Numbered from the stretch's first letter, positions 36,247 to 44,226 are shown. The stretch is 64,000 nt of DNA from Microbacterium esteraromaticum (GCF_014084045.1 NZ_CP043732.1:1178001-1242000); one strand, 5' to 3'. Numbers and translations are program-made. Notes: generated by a model not told the origin, from the letters alone.

Positions 36247-37731
36247 CTACTGGCGAGCCAGCCAGTCTTTCCAGGCCTGCTCGCTGAAGCGCGGGTCGTC
36301 GACGATCTGGATGAGGTTCTTGTCGAGCGCTCGGGCGCCGTCGAGGGCGAGCTGCCACGGGTCGCCCCCGTTCTCGGCGAGGAAGAGGTAGTACGACCCC
36401 GCGGCGACGTACGACAGCCAGGCGTCGTCTTCTGAGAACGTCTCGTCGTCGAGCGCCGCGGCGCCGTGCTCTGCAACCAGATCCTGCACCTCCCAGTAGC
36501 CGAGCCAGTTGCGCTCGGTGAGGCCGGTGCGCAGCTCGATGTAGGTCGCGAAGCCCTCGTACGCGGCGATCGGGGGCTCGTCGAACGAGGTCAGCGGAGC
36601 GGCCGCGTAGTGCAGACCGTGCGCGAACTCGTGGGTGAACGTGGCGAGGCGGTGGTCGGCGCTGAGCGGACCCATCACCACCTGCACTCCCGAGGTAGAT
36701 CCGCCCACGGCGATGTCGGACTCGAAGAGATCGGAGCGCGACGCGGGTCGCTGGGTGGCCTGCGCGTACGCCGCGACGCCGAGGTCGTCGGCCTCCTCCT
36801 CTCCGCCGTACCAGCGGTTCATCCGCTCGGCCGAGTCGGTGATGCCCGAGACGAACCCGGTCATCGGCACCGCGCCGCCCAGGTCGGCGATCGCATCGAT
36901 CGCCTTGACGGCCGCCTTCTCGGCGGTGTCGGCCTGGGCGTCGACCAGTGCCGCCTCGTCCTCCATCCCGTACAGCACCACGTGATCGCGCGTGGCGACG
37001 TGGATGGGGCCCTCATCCCACGGCATCGACGTCCAGGGCTCGAACGACGATATGCGCAGCTTCTCGCCCGAGCCCGTGGTCGTGATGTCGTAGCCGAAGC
37101 CCTGCGTGAGCCGGTAACCGGCGTCGGCGTCGCCGCTGCCGCGCAGCGGGCGTGCGGAGAAGGCCAGCTCGGCGCCGACGAAGGCGCCCTCTCCCCCGGT
37201 GCTGCCAAGGGCGGGAACGATGTACGCCGTCTCCCAGCCGATCTTCGTCGTGTTGTCCCACCAGAGCGCGAGATCGTCGCGGGCCTCTTCGGTCGCGTAC
37301 GAGAGGAACCTCTCTCGATCCTTGTCGCGCAGCGCCTCGTTCATCGACACCCAGGCGTGCGGCAGTCGGACCGAGTCCGGCACGTAGTCGGGCAGCCAGG
37401 GCGACTGAGGATCGGGATCGGTGAAGTCGGCCACGGGGCCGGATGCCACGGCCGCCGGCCATCGTGGTGCCGCCCACGCCGCGCTCGCCGCGACGACGAG
37501 TGCCGCGGCGGCGACGATGAGGACGGGCGCGAGACGACGGCGCGGCACCTGCGGGGTGTGCGGTTCGGGGTGCCCGATCGGTTCGGGGTGGCCGGTCGGT
37601 TCGGGCTGGCCGATGGGGTCGGGGTGGCCGGTCGGCTCGGGCTGGCCGGTCGGGTCGGCATCGGCGAGCGGGTCGGGGTGCCCGGTCGGCTCAGGACGAT
37701 CGATCGGGTCGGGGGTTCGCGGATCGGTCAT
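36247..37731 (-). CDS. Membrane-anchored gluzincin-like metallopeptidase (HExxH...E) with repetitive N-terminus
   Basis: 494 residues. The cytoplasmic N-terminus (about 13-58) is built of P-E-P-T-G-H / P-D-P-I-G-Q hexads. One transmembrane helix (about 68-89, APVLIVAAAALVVAASAAWA) places the rest outside. The extracellular part has an NTF2-like stretch (about 125-240) and, near the C-terminus, THEFAHGLHYA (His367, Glu368, His371) followed 21 residues later by YEGFATYIE (Glu392). This HExxH plus downstream Glu arrangement is that of gluzincin zinc peptidases. The family is not recognised by name. Its start overlaps the preceding gene (ATGA), forming a two-gene operon with another extracytoplasmic protein. 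Confidence 0.75.
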   Translation of the reverse strand: MTDPRTPDPIDRPEPTGHPDPLADADPTGQPEPTGHPDPIGQPEPTGHPEPIGHPEPHTPQVPRRRLAPVLIVAAAALVVAASAAWAAPRWPAAVASGPVADFTDPDPQSPWLPDYVPDSVRLPHAWVSMNEALRDKDRERFLSYATEEARDDLALWWDNTTKIGWETAYIVPALGSTGGEGAFVGAELAFSARPLRGSGDADAGYRLTQGFGYDITTTGSGEKLRISSFEPWTSMPWDEGPIHVATRDHVVLYGMEDEAALVDAQADTAEKAAVKAIDAIADLGGAVPMTGFVSGITDSAERMNRWYGGEEEADDLGVAAYAQATQRPASRSDLFESDIAVGGSTSGVQVVMGPLSADHRLATFTHEFAHGLHYAAAPLTSFDEPPIAAYEGFATYIELRTGLTERNWLGYWEVQDLVAEHGAAALDDETFSEDDAWLSYVAAGSYYLFLAENGGDPWQLALDGARALDKNLIQIVDDPRFSEQAWKDWLARQ

Positions 37732-38687
37732 CGCGCCCCCAGGTCCTCGATGCGCACCAGGCGCGTGGCGGACTCGTCGTCTTCGGTGCCCACCGCGGCG
37801 AAGGTGAGCACATAGCGATCGGCCACGAGATACTGCGTGAACGGCGCGCGCAGTGCGTGCATCGCATCGCCCTCGACGCGCATCAGCTCAGGCGGCATGG
37901 TCGCCGGATCGGTGTCGTCGATGGCGGGGAACGCGGCGATCAGGGCCTCCCGATCGATCCCCTCGGCCAGCACGTCCGCGCCGTCGTCCGCGCCGAGGAA
38001 GCAGCTCGAGGTCAGAGTGGCGTCGATGCGCGCCTCGTCTGAGATCTCTGCGAGAGCGCGGGCAGGGGTCTCGCACGCGAAGTCGTCGGCGGGGTTGCGC
38101 GCGTCGGAGACGAGATCGGATGCTGCGCGTGCACCCCGCTCGTCTGCCGCGGGAAGCGTGATGCCGGTGACCCGCCACGGGCCGACCGCCGAGGGAGTCT
38201 TCTTCGCGTCGGCGCGCTGAGGCACCGCGGAGTCGTAGTAGAACGGCCTGGTCAGCCACACCCGCTGGGGAATCGACGCCGTGCCGCGCTCGCCGAGGAT
38301 CCGGTAGCGGTAGCGGATGGTCACCATGGCGCTCGCCGTGTCGCTGCTCTCGAGCGTTCTGCCGGCGAACCGCAGGTCGCCGGTGGTGTACGAGGCGGTG
38401 AGCTGCAGGGCATCCGCCGTCTGCTCCTCCCCGACCACCGGCGCGCCGATCGGCGCCACGCCGTGCAGCATGGGGCTCGCCAGGTCGCGCCAGTCGGGGT
38501 CGCCCTGTGTCGCGTCATCGAGGAAAGCCCGGAGCGCGGCCTCGGCGTCGCGACGTGCTCCGTCGCGCAGATGGCCGGGCAGCAGAGCAGCCGTGGCGAC
38601 CGCGAGACCGGCGACGACGACGCACACGATCAGCAGCGCGGTGGTGCCGCGCGTCCAGGCGCGACGACGCGGGGGGACGGTGGGCAT
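37728..38687 (-). CDS. Hypothetical membrane-anchored extracytoplasmic protein, partner of the gluzincin-like gene
   Basis: 319 residues. A basic N-terminus (PPRRRAWTRG) and one transmembrane anchor (about 15-38, TTALLIVCVVVAGLAVATAALL) precede a mostly beta-predicted exterior region. It contains an NTF2/Mce-associated-like beginning (RRDAEAALRAFLDDATQGD) and two Cys (FACETPAR and TSSCFLG, about 205 and 229) that may form a disulfide. The function is unknown. Its stop overlaps the ATG of the metallopeptidase-like gene by 4 nt, so the two are co-translated. It may be a substrate, inhibitor or scaffold of that protein; this is inference. Confidence 0.65.
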   Translation of the reverse strand: MPTVPPRRRAWTRGTTALLIVCVVVAGLAVATAALLPGHLRDGARRDAEAALRAFLDDATQGDPDWRDLASPMLHGVAPIGAPVVGEEQTADALQLTASYTTGDLRFAGRTLESSDTASAMVTIRYRYRILGERGTASIPQRVWLTRPFYYDSAVPQRADAKKTPSAVGPWRVTGITLPAADERGARAASDLVSDARNPADDFACETPARALAEISDEARIDATLTSSCFLGADDGADVLAEGIDREALIAAFPAIDDTDPATMPPELMRVEGDAMHALRAPFTQYLVADRYVLTFAAVGTEDDESATRLVRIEDLGAR

Positions 38688-38763
38688 CGCACTCCTCGGC
38701 CAGGCGGGTGACGCCAGCGTACTTCGCCTCGGCGAGCGAGCCGAAACCTGCCGACATGAAGCG

Positions 38764-38810
38764 GCTCGGAGAGGGTGTCAGCCTCACTGTGCTGACGATC
38801 CTCTCCGAGC
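38764..38810. repeat. Long hairpin in the region upstream of the cold-shock gene
   Basis: GCTCGGAGAGG (38764-38774) pairs with CCTCTCCGAGC (38800-38810), and inside it GTCAGC (38777-38782) pairs with GCTGAC (38791-38796). It lies in the only gene-free stretch longer than 300 nt (38688-39239). It could end a leftward or rightward transcript, but no U-tract or adjacent gene is seen. Sequence from 38811 to 39008 shows no gene I can support. Confidence 0.6.
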
Positions 38811-39008
38811 CTGCAATCCCCATGAGGTCCTTCAGGTCTTGCCCTGGAGGAGCGTGCGGTGGGATCTGATCGCTTGTTCCCCGAAATCCCCTTTCGGTGA
38901 CGGCTACTCCCCAGTTTCCGACGATCTCCGCATGCAACCGGCCCTTTGCCTGTGCCTCCCCAGAAGGCAAGGCGAGGGTGCCGCTCTCATCATGACACCG
39001 AATCGTCG

Positions 39009-39034
39009 ATTTGTCCCCCATATGGGGGACAAAT
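39009..39034. promoter_or_regulatory. 26-bp perfect palindrome (operator candidate)
   Basis: ATTTGTCCCCCAT and its exact complement ATGGGGGACAAAT meet at 39021/39022. A perfect palindrome of this length at the -35 region of a possible promoter (-10 TATGCT at 39050-39055) strongly suggests a dimeric repressor or activator site. Its TGTCCCC-GGGGACA core resembles operators of HipB/Xre-type regulators, but no such gene is nearby. Confidence 0.8.
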
Positions 39035-39049
39035 TTCTTGGAACCTGTG

Positions 39050-39055
39050 TATGCT
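39050..39055 (+). promoter_or_regulatory. Possible upstream promoter P1 (-10 TATGCT)
   Basis: TATGCT lies 16 nt after the palindrome. The -35 would fall on GGGACA (39026-39031) inside the palindrome at 18-nt spacing. A transcript from here would have about 180 nt before the cold-shock ATG. Confidence 0.45.
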
Positions 39056-39084
39056 GGACTCTGACGCACCCTCCGGTCGTCTTC

Positions 39085-39113
39085 GGCCCCACCGCTCCCC
39101 CGCGGTGGGGGCC
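39085..39113 (+). terminator. GC-rich hairpin between P1 and P2 (attenuator-like)
   Basis: GGCCCCACCGC pairs with GCGGTGGGGGCC (one bulged G) around TCCCCC. It lies about 25 nt into a P1 transcript, so it could terminate or attenuate it. Confidence 0.5.
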
Positions 39114-39158
39114 ATCCACATTTCATGCAACATTTGCATCACCTTCTGCTCCGGCCTG

Positions 39159-39186
39159 TTGACGGAAGGGTCGCCTGGGATAGCGT
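39159..39186 (+). promoter_or_regulatory. Promoter P2 of the cold-shock gene
   Basis: TTGACG (39159-39164), 16 nt, TAGCGT (39181-39186): the best sigma70-type match in this region. The start near 39192 gives a leader of about 48 nt. A small inverted repeat ATGCAA-CAT-TTGCAT (39125-39139) lies just upstream. Confidence 0.65.
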
Positions 39187-39239
39187 TAGCGCAGTCGGGG
39201 CATCCTGCGTCGGCATAGCAATCAGCAGAACGGCAGTAA

Positions 39240-39446
39240 ATGAGCACCCAGGGCACGGTCAAGTGGTTCAACTCGGAGAAGGGCTTCGGCTTCATCTCCC
39301 CCGATGACGGAGGCGCCGACGTGTTCGCGCACTACTCCGCGATCCAGTCCAACGGCTACCGCTCGCTCGACGAGAACCAGCGCGTCGAGTTCGATGTGGC
39401 GCAGGGTCCCAAGGGCCTGCAGGCCGAGAACATCCGCCCTCTCTGA
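39240..39446 (+). CDS. cspA: Cold-shock protein (CspA family)
   Basis: 68 residues, a single cold-shock domain that binds single-stranded RNA/DNA and melts mRNA structure. RNP1 is KGFGFI (about 15-20) and RNP2 DVFAHY (about 28-33), in the standard sequence [18 protein letters not shown]. It is monocistronic: two candidate promoters and a leader of 48 or 180 nt upstream, and a perfect 15-bp terminator 9 nt after the stop. The long structured leader is compatible with the post-transcriptional control known for cspA mRNAs. Confidence 0.96.
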   Translation: MSTQGTVKWFNSEKGFGFISPDDGGADVFAHYSAIQSNGYRSLDENQRVEFDVAQGPKGLQAENIRPL

Positions 39447-39454
39447 GGCGGGTT

Positions 39455-39488
39455 CCGAACTCCCCGGTGCTGAACAGCACCGGGGAGT
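39455..39488. terminator. Terminator of the cold-shock gene, bidirectional
   Basis: GAACTCCCCGGTGCT / AGCACCGGGGAGTTC with loop GAAC: a perfect 15-bp stem, followed by TGCGTTT. It also lies 51 nt past the stop of the converging HAD gene. Confidence 0.9.
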
Positions 39489-39539
39489 TCTGCGTTTCAG
39501 GGCAGCCGGCGCCGCCGGTGCGCACCGGGCCGCGGCCGC

Positions 39540-40208
39540 TCAGCCGAGCAGCAGGGCGTGCAGCTCTGCGGCGTCGGCCACACGGGCCTTCGCGCCCTCG
39601 GCCTCTGCGGGCCGGCCGAATCCCCATTCCGAGAAGATGACCGGGATGCCGTGCTCGGCGGCACCGTCGACATCGTGGTGGCGATCGCCGATCAGCACCG
39701 GGTGCGAGACGTCGGCTCCGGCGGCACGCAGCCGCTCGAGCGCCTGGGCGATCACGAAGGACTTGCCGTCGTGGTTGCCGATCATGCCGACTCGCGCGCC
39801 CGAGACCGCGGTGAACAGCGGCGACAGCTCGTAGTGATCGAGGATGGCCTGCACCTGGTTCTCCGGCTTGGTGCTGGCGGTCGCCTGCGGGATGCCCGCG
39901 GCGTGCACGGCACGCAGCACATCGGCGACGCCGGGGTAGAGGTCGACCGATGCGGCGTACCCGTCTGCGGCGGCGAGGCCGCGGTACCGCGTCACCGCCT
40001 CCTCCGCCTGCACGGCGTCCATCCCGGCACGCAGCTGGAACGACTCGAGGATCGGCGGACCGATCCAGAGCGACAGCGCGTCGGCATCGGGCTCGGGCAG
40101 ATCGTACGAGGCGAGCACCTGCCGGAGGCGGGGCAGGATGCCGGCGGATGCGTCGGCGATGGTCCCGTCGACGTCCCAGAGGATGCAGGTGTAGGTCGAA
40201 GACGGCAT
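39540..40208 (-). CDS. HAD-family phosphatase (phosphoglycolate-phosphatase-like)
   Basis: 222 residues. Motif I is ILWDVDGTIAD (Asp12 nucleophile, Asp14), motif II ATASTKPENQ, motif III the Lys in NHDGKSFVI, and motif IV GDRHHDVDGA. A helical C1 cap (about 20-85) fits Gph/PGP-like enzymes that remove phosphate from small metabolites; the substrate is not readable. TAGGCT ends 6 nt before the ATG on this strand, indicating leaderless expression. It is followed by the bidirectional cold-shock terminator. Confidence 0.9.
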   Translation of the reverse strand: MPSSTYTCILWDVDGTIADASAGILPRLRQVLASYDLPEPDADALSLWIGPPILESFQLRAGMDAVQAEEAVTRYRGLAAADGYAASVDLYPGVADVLRAVHAAGIPQATASTKPENQVQAILDHYELSPLFTAVSGARVGMIGNHDGKSFVIAQALERLRAAGADVSHPVLIGDRHHDVDGAAEHGIPVIFSEWGFGRPAEAEGAKARVADAAELHALLLG

Positions 40209-40214
40209 GTGTCC

Positions 40215-40220
40215 AGCCTA
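40215..40220 (-). promoter_or_regulatory. Leaderless -10 (TAGGCT) of the HAD gene
   Basis: TAGGCT on the minus strand, 6 nt, then ATG 40208. Confidence 0.6.
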
Positions 40221-40287
40221 TGCCGCCTGCGAGTGCCCTCGTTCCAGGAGATACGGGCGGCTGGTCGCCGTGACGGATCGAGAGCGC

Positions 40288-40983
40288 TCAGAACAGGCGG
40301 GGGATGCCCGACTCGATGCCCTTCATGCCCTCGTAGTCGAGCACGACGCAGCGGATGCCGCGGTCTTCTGCCAGCACACGGGCCTGCGGCTTGATCTCCT
40401 GCGCGGCGAAGACGCCCGAGACGGGGGCGAGATGGGGATCGCGGCCGAGCAGCTCGAGGTAGCGGGTGAGCTGCTCGACTCCGTCGATGTCTCCCCTGCG
40501 CTTCACCTCGACCGCGATGGCGGCGCCATGGGCATCCCGCACCATCAGATCGACGGGGCCGATCGCGGTCGGATACTCGCGACGCACCAGCGTCGCGCCC
40601 TCGCTGATCAGGTCGACCTGCTCGGCCAGGAGGCGCTGCAGGTCGGCCTCCACGCCGTCCTTCTGCAGACCGGGGTCGATGCCGAGCTCGTGCTGGGAGT
40701 CGTGGATGATCTCGTAGATCTGCACGCGCAGCGCGTCGCCCGTCTTCTTGTGGGTGACGCGCCACACCTCGATGACGCCGGCGCTCGCCTCCTCCTCGCC
40801 CGGGACCTCGGGGGCGAGCGAGCACGGCGGGCTCATCCAGTTCAGCGGCTTGTAGCTGCCGCCGTCGGAGTGCACGAGCAGACTGCCGTCGCCCTTGTGC
40901 ACCAGCAGGCGCGTGGCGAGGGGCAGGTGGGCGTTGAGTCGACCGGTGTAGTCGACCGAGCAGCGGGCGATGACGAGACGCAC
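40288..40983 (-). CDS. nucS: Endonuclease NucS (EndoMS), mismatch repair
   Basis: 231 residues from GTG 40983, placed by the TAGGCT -10 that ends 6 nt upstream. NucS is the key enzyme of the non-MutSL mismatch repair of actinobacteria and archaea and makes a double-strand cut at mismatches. The N-terminal dimerisation/DNA-binding half begins [20 protein letters not shown]. The C-terminal RecB-like nuclease has the catalytic Asp145 in GPVDLMVRD and Glu159/Lys161 in AVEVKRRGD. It has the LF terminus (GIPRLF), compatible with beta-clamp-dependent NucS. Absence of mutS/mutL nearby fits. Confidence 0.95.
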   Translation of the reverse strand: MRLVIARCSVDYTGRLNAHLPLATRLLVHKGDGSLLVHSDGGSYKPLNWMSPPCSLAPEVPGEEEASAGVIEVWRVTHKKTGDALRVQIYEIIHDSQHELGIDPGLQKDGVEADLQRLLAEQVDLISEGATLVRREYPTAIGPVDLMVRDAHGAAIAVEVKRRGDIDGVEQLTRYLELLGRDPHLAPVSGVFAAQEIKPQARVLAEDRGIRCVVLDYEGMKGIESGIPRLF

Positions 40984-40989
40984 CCGACG

Positions 40990-40995
40990 AGCCTA
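40990..40995 (-). promoter_or_regulatory. Leaderless -10 (TAGGCT) of nucS
   Basis: TAGGCT on the minus strand, 6 nt, then GTG 40983. It overlaps the stop codon region of the upstream MFS gene, so nucS has its own promoter in addition to possible read-through. Confidence 0.6.
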
Positions 40996-42216
40996 CTTCG
41001 TCGTCACGGGCTCGCCGGCGCGGAGCGGCCTGGCGGCCGATGAGAACAGGCCGGACATGATCACGAGCGCGACGAGGATGAACAGCGTGTTCAGCAGGCC
41101 GAAGTGCTGGCTGATCAGCCCCAGCACGGGAGGGCCGCCCAGGAACGCGATGTAGCCGATGGTCGCCGCCGCACTCACGCGCGCCGCGGCCTTGGCGGGG
41201 TCGTCGGCCGCAGCCGACATGCCCAGCGGGAATCCGAGCGAGGCGCCGATCCCCCAGAGCACGGCGCCCAGCAGCACCAGCGGCAGGCTGGGGGCGAGGA
41301 TGAAGAGCAGGATGCCGGATGCCGCGGTCACGGCCAGCACGCGCAGCACCGCCACCCGGCCGAAGCGATCGACGAGCGGACCGCCGAAGAGCCGCACCAC
41401 CGTCATGCCCACGGAGAACACGGTGAGGGCGAGCGCGCCCATGCCGGCCTCTGCCCCGTGGCCCTCGACGACGCCGAGGGCGATCCAGTCGTTGGCGCCG
41501 CCTTCGGCGAACGACATGCCGAGCATGACCACGCCCAGCGCGTAGGTGCGCGGTTCGCGCCAGGCCTCGAGCGCGGTGTGCACACGTTGGCGGAAGGGCG
41601 CCTTCTCGTCTGGGGCGGGGTCGAGGGCCGCCTCGCGCACAGGCACCTGGAAGAAGCAGACGACGGCCGCGGCGATGATGATGGCGCCGATGATGCCGGC
41701 GTGCGTGGCGACGTCGAGGTGCAGCAGCGCCGCGCCGGCGCCCGCACCGGCTCCGATGACCGTGCCGAAGCTGAAGAAGGCGTGGAACACGGGCAGGATC
41801 GTGCGGCCCATGTGCTGCTCGATGGCCGTCGCCTCGACGTTCATCATCACGTCGACGGAGCCGTTGCCGAAGCCGAACAGCACCAGACCCGCGATCACGA
41901 CGGGCACCGACCCGAGCACGTCTGTGCCGAGGCCGATCAGGATGACGCCCGACCCGAACACGGCCATCCCGATCAGCATCCCCAGGCGCGCGCCGGTGCG
42001 GGCCATCACGATCGGCCCGGTCGAGATGCCGACGATCGACGCGATGCCCATGCCGAGCAGCAGCAGGCCGATCTGCGCCTTGTCGATCTGCAGCGCCGCG
42101 GCGATGCTCGGCACGCGCGAGGCCCAGGTCGCGATCGACAGACCGCTGGCGAGGAAGATCGCGAAGATGGCGATGCGCCAGCGCACGAACTGGGAGCGGG
42201 TGAGAGCGGTGTCCAT
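40993..42216 (-). CDS. MFS transporter
   Basis: 407 residues, 12 predicted transmembrane helices in two six-helix halves, with the intracellular loop motif GPIVMARTGARLGM after helix 2 and its echo GGPLVDRFGRVAVLR after helix 8. A central cytoplasmic loop (about 205-225) is charged. The early helix ATWASRVPSIAAALQIDKAQ is the signature of the FucP/YbjJ-like MFS branch. The substrate is unknown; likely sugar or drug export. It is divergent from a LacI-type regulator, with a 16-bp palindrome between them, so it is probably controlled by it. TACGAT ends 6 nt before the ATG. Confidence 0.88.
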   Translation of the reverse strand: MDTALTRSQFVRWRIAIFAIFLASGLSIATWASRVPSIAAALQIDKAQIGLLLLGMGIASIVGISTGPIVMARTGARLGMLIGMAVFGSGVILIGLGTDVLGSVPVVIAGLVLFGFGNGSVDVMMNVEATAIEQHMGRTILPVFHAFFSFGTVIGAGAGAGAALLHLDVATHAGIIGAIIIAAAVVCFFQVPVREAALDPAPDEKAPFRQRVHTALEAWREPRTYALGVVMLGMSFAEGGANDWIALGVVEGHGAEAGMGALALTVFSVGMTVVRLFGGPLVDRFGRVAVLRVLAVTAASGILLFILAPSLPLVLLGAVLWGIGASLGFPLGMSAAADDPAKAAARVSAAATIGYIAFLGGPPVLGLISQHFGLLNTLFILVALVIMSGLFSSAARPLRAGEPVTTK

Positions 42217-42222
42217 CCGTCC

Positions 42223-42228
42223 ATCGTA
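42223..42228 (-). promoter_or_regulatory. Leaderless -10 (TACGAT) of the MFS gene
   Basis: TACGAT on the minus strand, 6 nt, then ATG 42216. The LacI-type palindrome abuts it on the upstream side, where a bound repressor would block polymerase. Confidence 0.6.
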
Positions 42229-42244
42229 ATCGAATCGATTCGAT
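42229..42244. promoter_or_regulatory. LacI-type operator palindrome
   Basis: ATCGAATCGATTCGAT is a perfect 16-bp palindrome with the central CG and AATCGATT core typical of LacI/GalR sites. It overlaps the upstream promoter region of the leftward MFS gene and lies 43 nt before the LacI-family start. Confidence 0.8.
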
Positions 42245-42274
42245 CCGCGTGAACCCGCGGCGAACTCATCGGGT

Positions 42275-42280
42275 TATCCT
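42275..42280 (+). promoter_or_regulatory. Leaderless -10 (TATCCT) of the LacI-family gene
   Basis: TATCCT, 6 nt, then ATG 42287. Confidence 0.6.
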
Positions 42281-42286
42281 CGGATC

Positions 42287-43366
42287 ATGAGCACGGGAGC
42301 GCGACGAGCGACCATCGCCGACGTCGCGCGCGAGGCAGGGGTGTCGACCTCGACCGCCTCGGTGGTGTTCAGCGGCAAGGTCAACGTCGCCGACGCGACG
42401 CGTGAGCGGGTGCTGTCGGCCGCGGCCGCGCTGGGCTACACCGGACCCGACCCGCGCGCGGCCTCGCTGCGCACCGGACGCAGCGGGATCGTGGGCGTCG
42501 TGCTCGGGGGAGAGCTGCGCCATGCCTTCCTCGACCCCGTGACGACCGCGATGATGGACGGCCTGACGGATGCCCTGGCGTCGATCAGCGCGGGCATCCT
42601 GCTGCTGCGCGACGACCCGCGGGAGGACGAGCCGCCGCCCATCGCCGACGCCCCCGTCGATGCCGTCGTGCTGATCGGATGCTCGACGCGCACCCGCGAG
42701 GTGCTCGAGGTGGTGCGGCAGCGCGGTCTGCCGGTCGTCGTGATCGAGGGCGACGCCGGAGACGACGTGCCGCAGGTGTCTCTCGACAACAGAGAGGCGA
42801 GCGCCGCCATAGCCCGAAAGGTATTCCAGCTGGGGCATAGACGCGCGGCGACGATCACCCTTCCCCTGGACTTCACACGCGAACGCGCCGCGATCACCCC
42901 CGACCGGGTGGCGGAGGCCACCGTGCCCGTCACGCTCGACAGGCTTGCCGGGTTCTGCGACGTGTTCCCCGTCGGCGCGGGGATCACCGCAGCCGGCAGC
43001 CTCGTGGACGAGGGCTACCTCGCGGCGCGGATGCTGCTCACCCGCGACGATGCCGAGCTGCGCCACGACAGGCCGACCGCCATCGTCGCGCAGAGCGACC
43101 TGCTCGCCGTCGGCGCGATCCGCGCGGCCGAGGAGCTCGGCCTGCGCGTCCCCGACGACCTCACGGTGGTGGGCTTCGACGGCATCGCCGCAGACGGGCT
43201 CGGCTCACTCGTGCTGACGACGATGGCGCAGCCGGCTCTGGCCAAGGGCAGGGCGGCGGGGGAGCAGGTGGCCCGGATGCTCGAGGGCGAAGAGGGGCGG
43301 TCCGTGCACTTCACCTGCGAGTTCCGCGCCGGCGAGACGGCCGGCCCGCCGCCCGCGGCCGACTGA
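42287..43366 (+). CDS. LacI-family transcriptional regulator
   Basis: 359 residues. The N-terminal HTH (about 7-30) reads ATIADVAREAGVSTSTASVV, followed by the hinge region ERVLSAAAALGYTGPDPRA. The recognition helix lacks the usual VSR triplet (STSTASVV instead of TVSRAL), so its operator preference may be shifted. The periplasmic-binding-protein-like sensor domain (about 62-340) contains GIVGVVLGG, VDAVVLIGCS, the hydrophobic pocket region and the DLTVVGFDGIA segment near the C-terminus. It is divergent from the MFS gene and probably represses it and itself. The effector is unknown. Confidence 0.9.
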   Translation: MSTGARRATIADVAREAGVSTSTASVVFSGKVNVADATRERVLSAAAALGYTGPDPRAASLRTGRSGIVGVVLGGELRHAFLDPVTTAMMDGLTDALASISAGILLLRDDPREDEPPPIADAPVDAVVLIGCSTRTREVLEVVRQRGLPVVVIEGDAGDDVPQVSLDNREASAAIARKVFQLGHRRAATITLPLDFTRERAAITPDRVAEATVPVTLDRLAGFCDVFPVGAGITAAGSLVDEGYLAARMLLTRDDAELRHDRPTAIVAQSDLLAVGAIRAAEELGLRVPDDLTVVGFDGIAADGLGSLVLTTMAQPALAKGRAAGEQVARMLEGEEGRSVHFTCEFRAGETAGPPPAAD

Positions 43367-43398
43367 CACCGGGGCCGACCTCGGGCGCCGTGCATGCC

Positions 43399-44214
43399 TC
43401 AGAGCATCTCGAGCGGCACCGGATGGCGGGGAGCAGGGAGGAGCCGGTCGATCTCGGCCAGCGCATCAGCCGGAAGGGCGAGATCGAGCACGGCCGCGTT
43501 CTCCTGCGCGTGGGTCACCGAACCCGCCTTCGGGATCGCCAGCACGTCACCCTCCCGGATGACCCACGCCAGCACCAACTGAGCGGGGGAGAGGCCGAGT
43601 TCGGCGGCGAGGTGCGTCAGGTCGGGGCGATCGAGGAGCCGGGACTGCTCCAGCGGTGAATATGCCATCATCGGCATGCCCAGCGAGCGCAGCAGCGGGA
43701 GGAGGTCGAGCTCCGGCCCGCGGCGGACCGGGTTGTAGAGCACCTGATCGGTCGCGCATCCGCTCGGCAGCTCGGCCATGTCATCCGGATCGAGGTTGCT
43801 CACGCCCCAGGCGGCGATGTCGCCGTCGCTCTCGAGCCGCTCGAAGGCCGCCACGGTCTCGTCGAGCGGCACCGAGCCACGCCAATGGAGCAGATACAGG
43901 TCGAGCCGGTCGGTGCCGAGCCGCCGCAGACTGCCCTGCACCGCTCGACGCACGCCGGCCGCCGACGCGTTGTGCGGCAGCACCTTGCTGACCAGGAACA
44001 CCTCGTCGCGGCGCCCGCGGATCGCCTCGCCGACGAGGTCCTCCGCGCGGCCGTCGCCGTACATCTCGGCCGTGTCGATGACGGTCAGCCCGGCATCCAG
44101 CCCGGCGCGGATCGCCGCGATCTCGTCGTCGCGACGCGATGCCTCATCGCCGACGAACCAGGTCCCGATGCCGATCGCGGGCACCGTCGGACCGTGCGGG
44201 AAGTGAACGCTCAT
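43399..44214 (-). CDS. Aldo/keto reductase
   Basis: 271 residues, (beta/alpha)8 barrel using NADPH. The catalytic tetrad is complete: Asp47 in VIDTAEMYGDG, Tyr52, Lys77 in FLVSKVLP and His110 in LYLLHWRGS. The C-terminal cofactor-binding part has AIPKAGSVTHAQENA. It reduces carbonyl compounds or oxidises alcohols; the substrate is unknown. TAATCT ends 6 nt before the ATG, so the mRNA is probably leaderless. It is convergent with the LacI gene and divergent from the mrp operon. Confidence 0.93.
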   Translation of the reverse strand: MSVHFPHGPTVPAIGIGTWFVGDEASRRDDEIAAIRAGLDAGLTVIDTAEMYGDGRAEDLVGEAIRGRRDEVFLVSKVLPHNASAAGVRRAVQGSLRRLGTDRLDLYLLHWRGSVPLDETVAAFERLESDGDIAAWGVSNLDPDDMAELPSGCATDQVLYNPVRRGPELDLLPLLRSLGMPMMAYSPLEQSRLLDRPDLTHLAAELGLSPAQLVLAWVIREGDVLAIPKAGSVTHAQENAAVLDLALPADALAEIDRLLPAPRHPVPLEML

Positions 44215-44220
44215 GCGCTC

Positions 44221-44226
44221 AGATTA
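44221..44226 (-). promoter_or_regulatory. Leaderless -10 (TAATCT) of the aldo/keto reductase gene
   Basis: TAATCT on the minus strand, 6 nt, then ATG 44214. Confidence 0.6.

Noticed and set aside
38515..39126. Leftward open frame of 203 codons across the cold-shock upstream region
   Set aside because: It has no in-frame stop before entering the antisense of the neighbouring gene, no Shine-Dalgarno or -10 at a sensible distance, and no motif. Its only possible ATG falls inside the palindrome.
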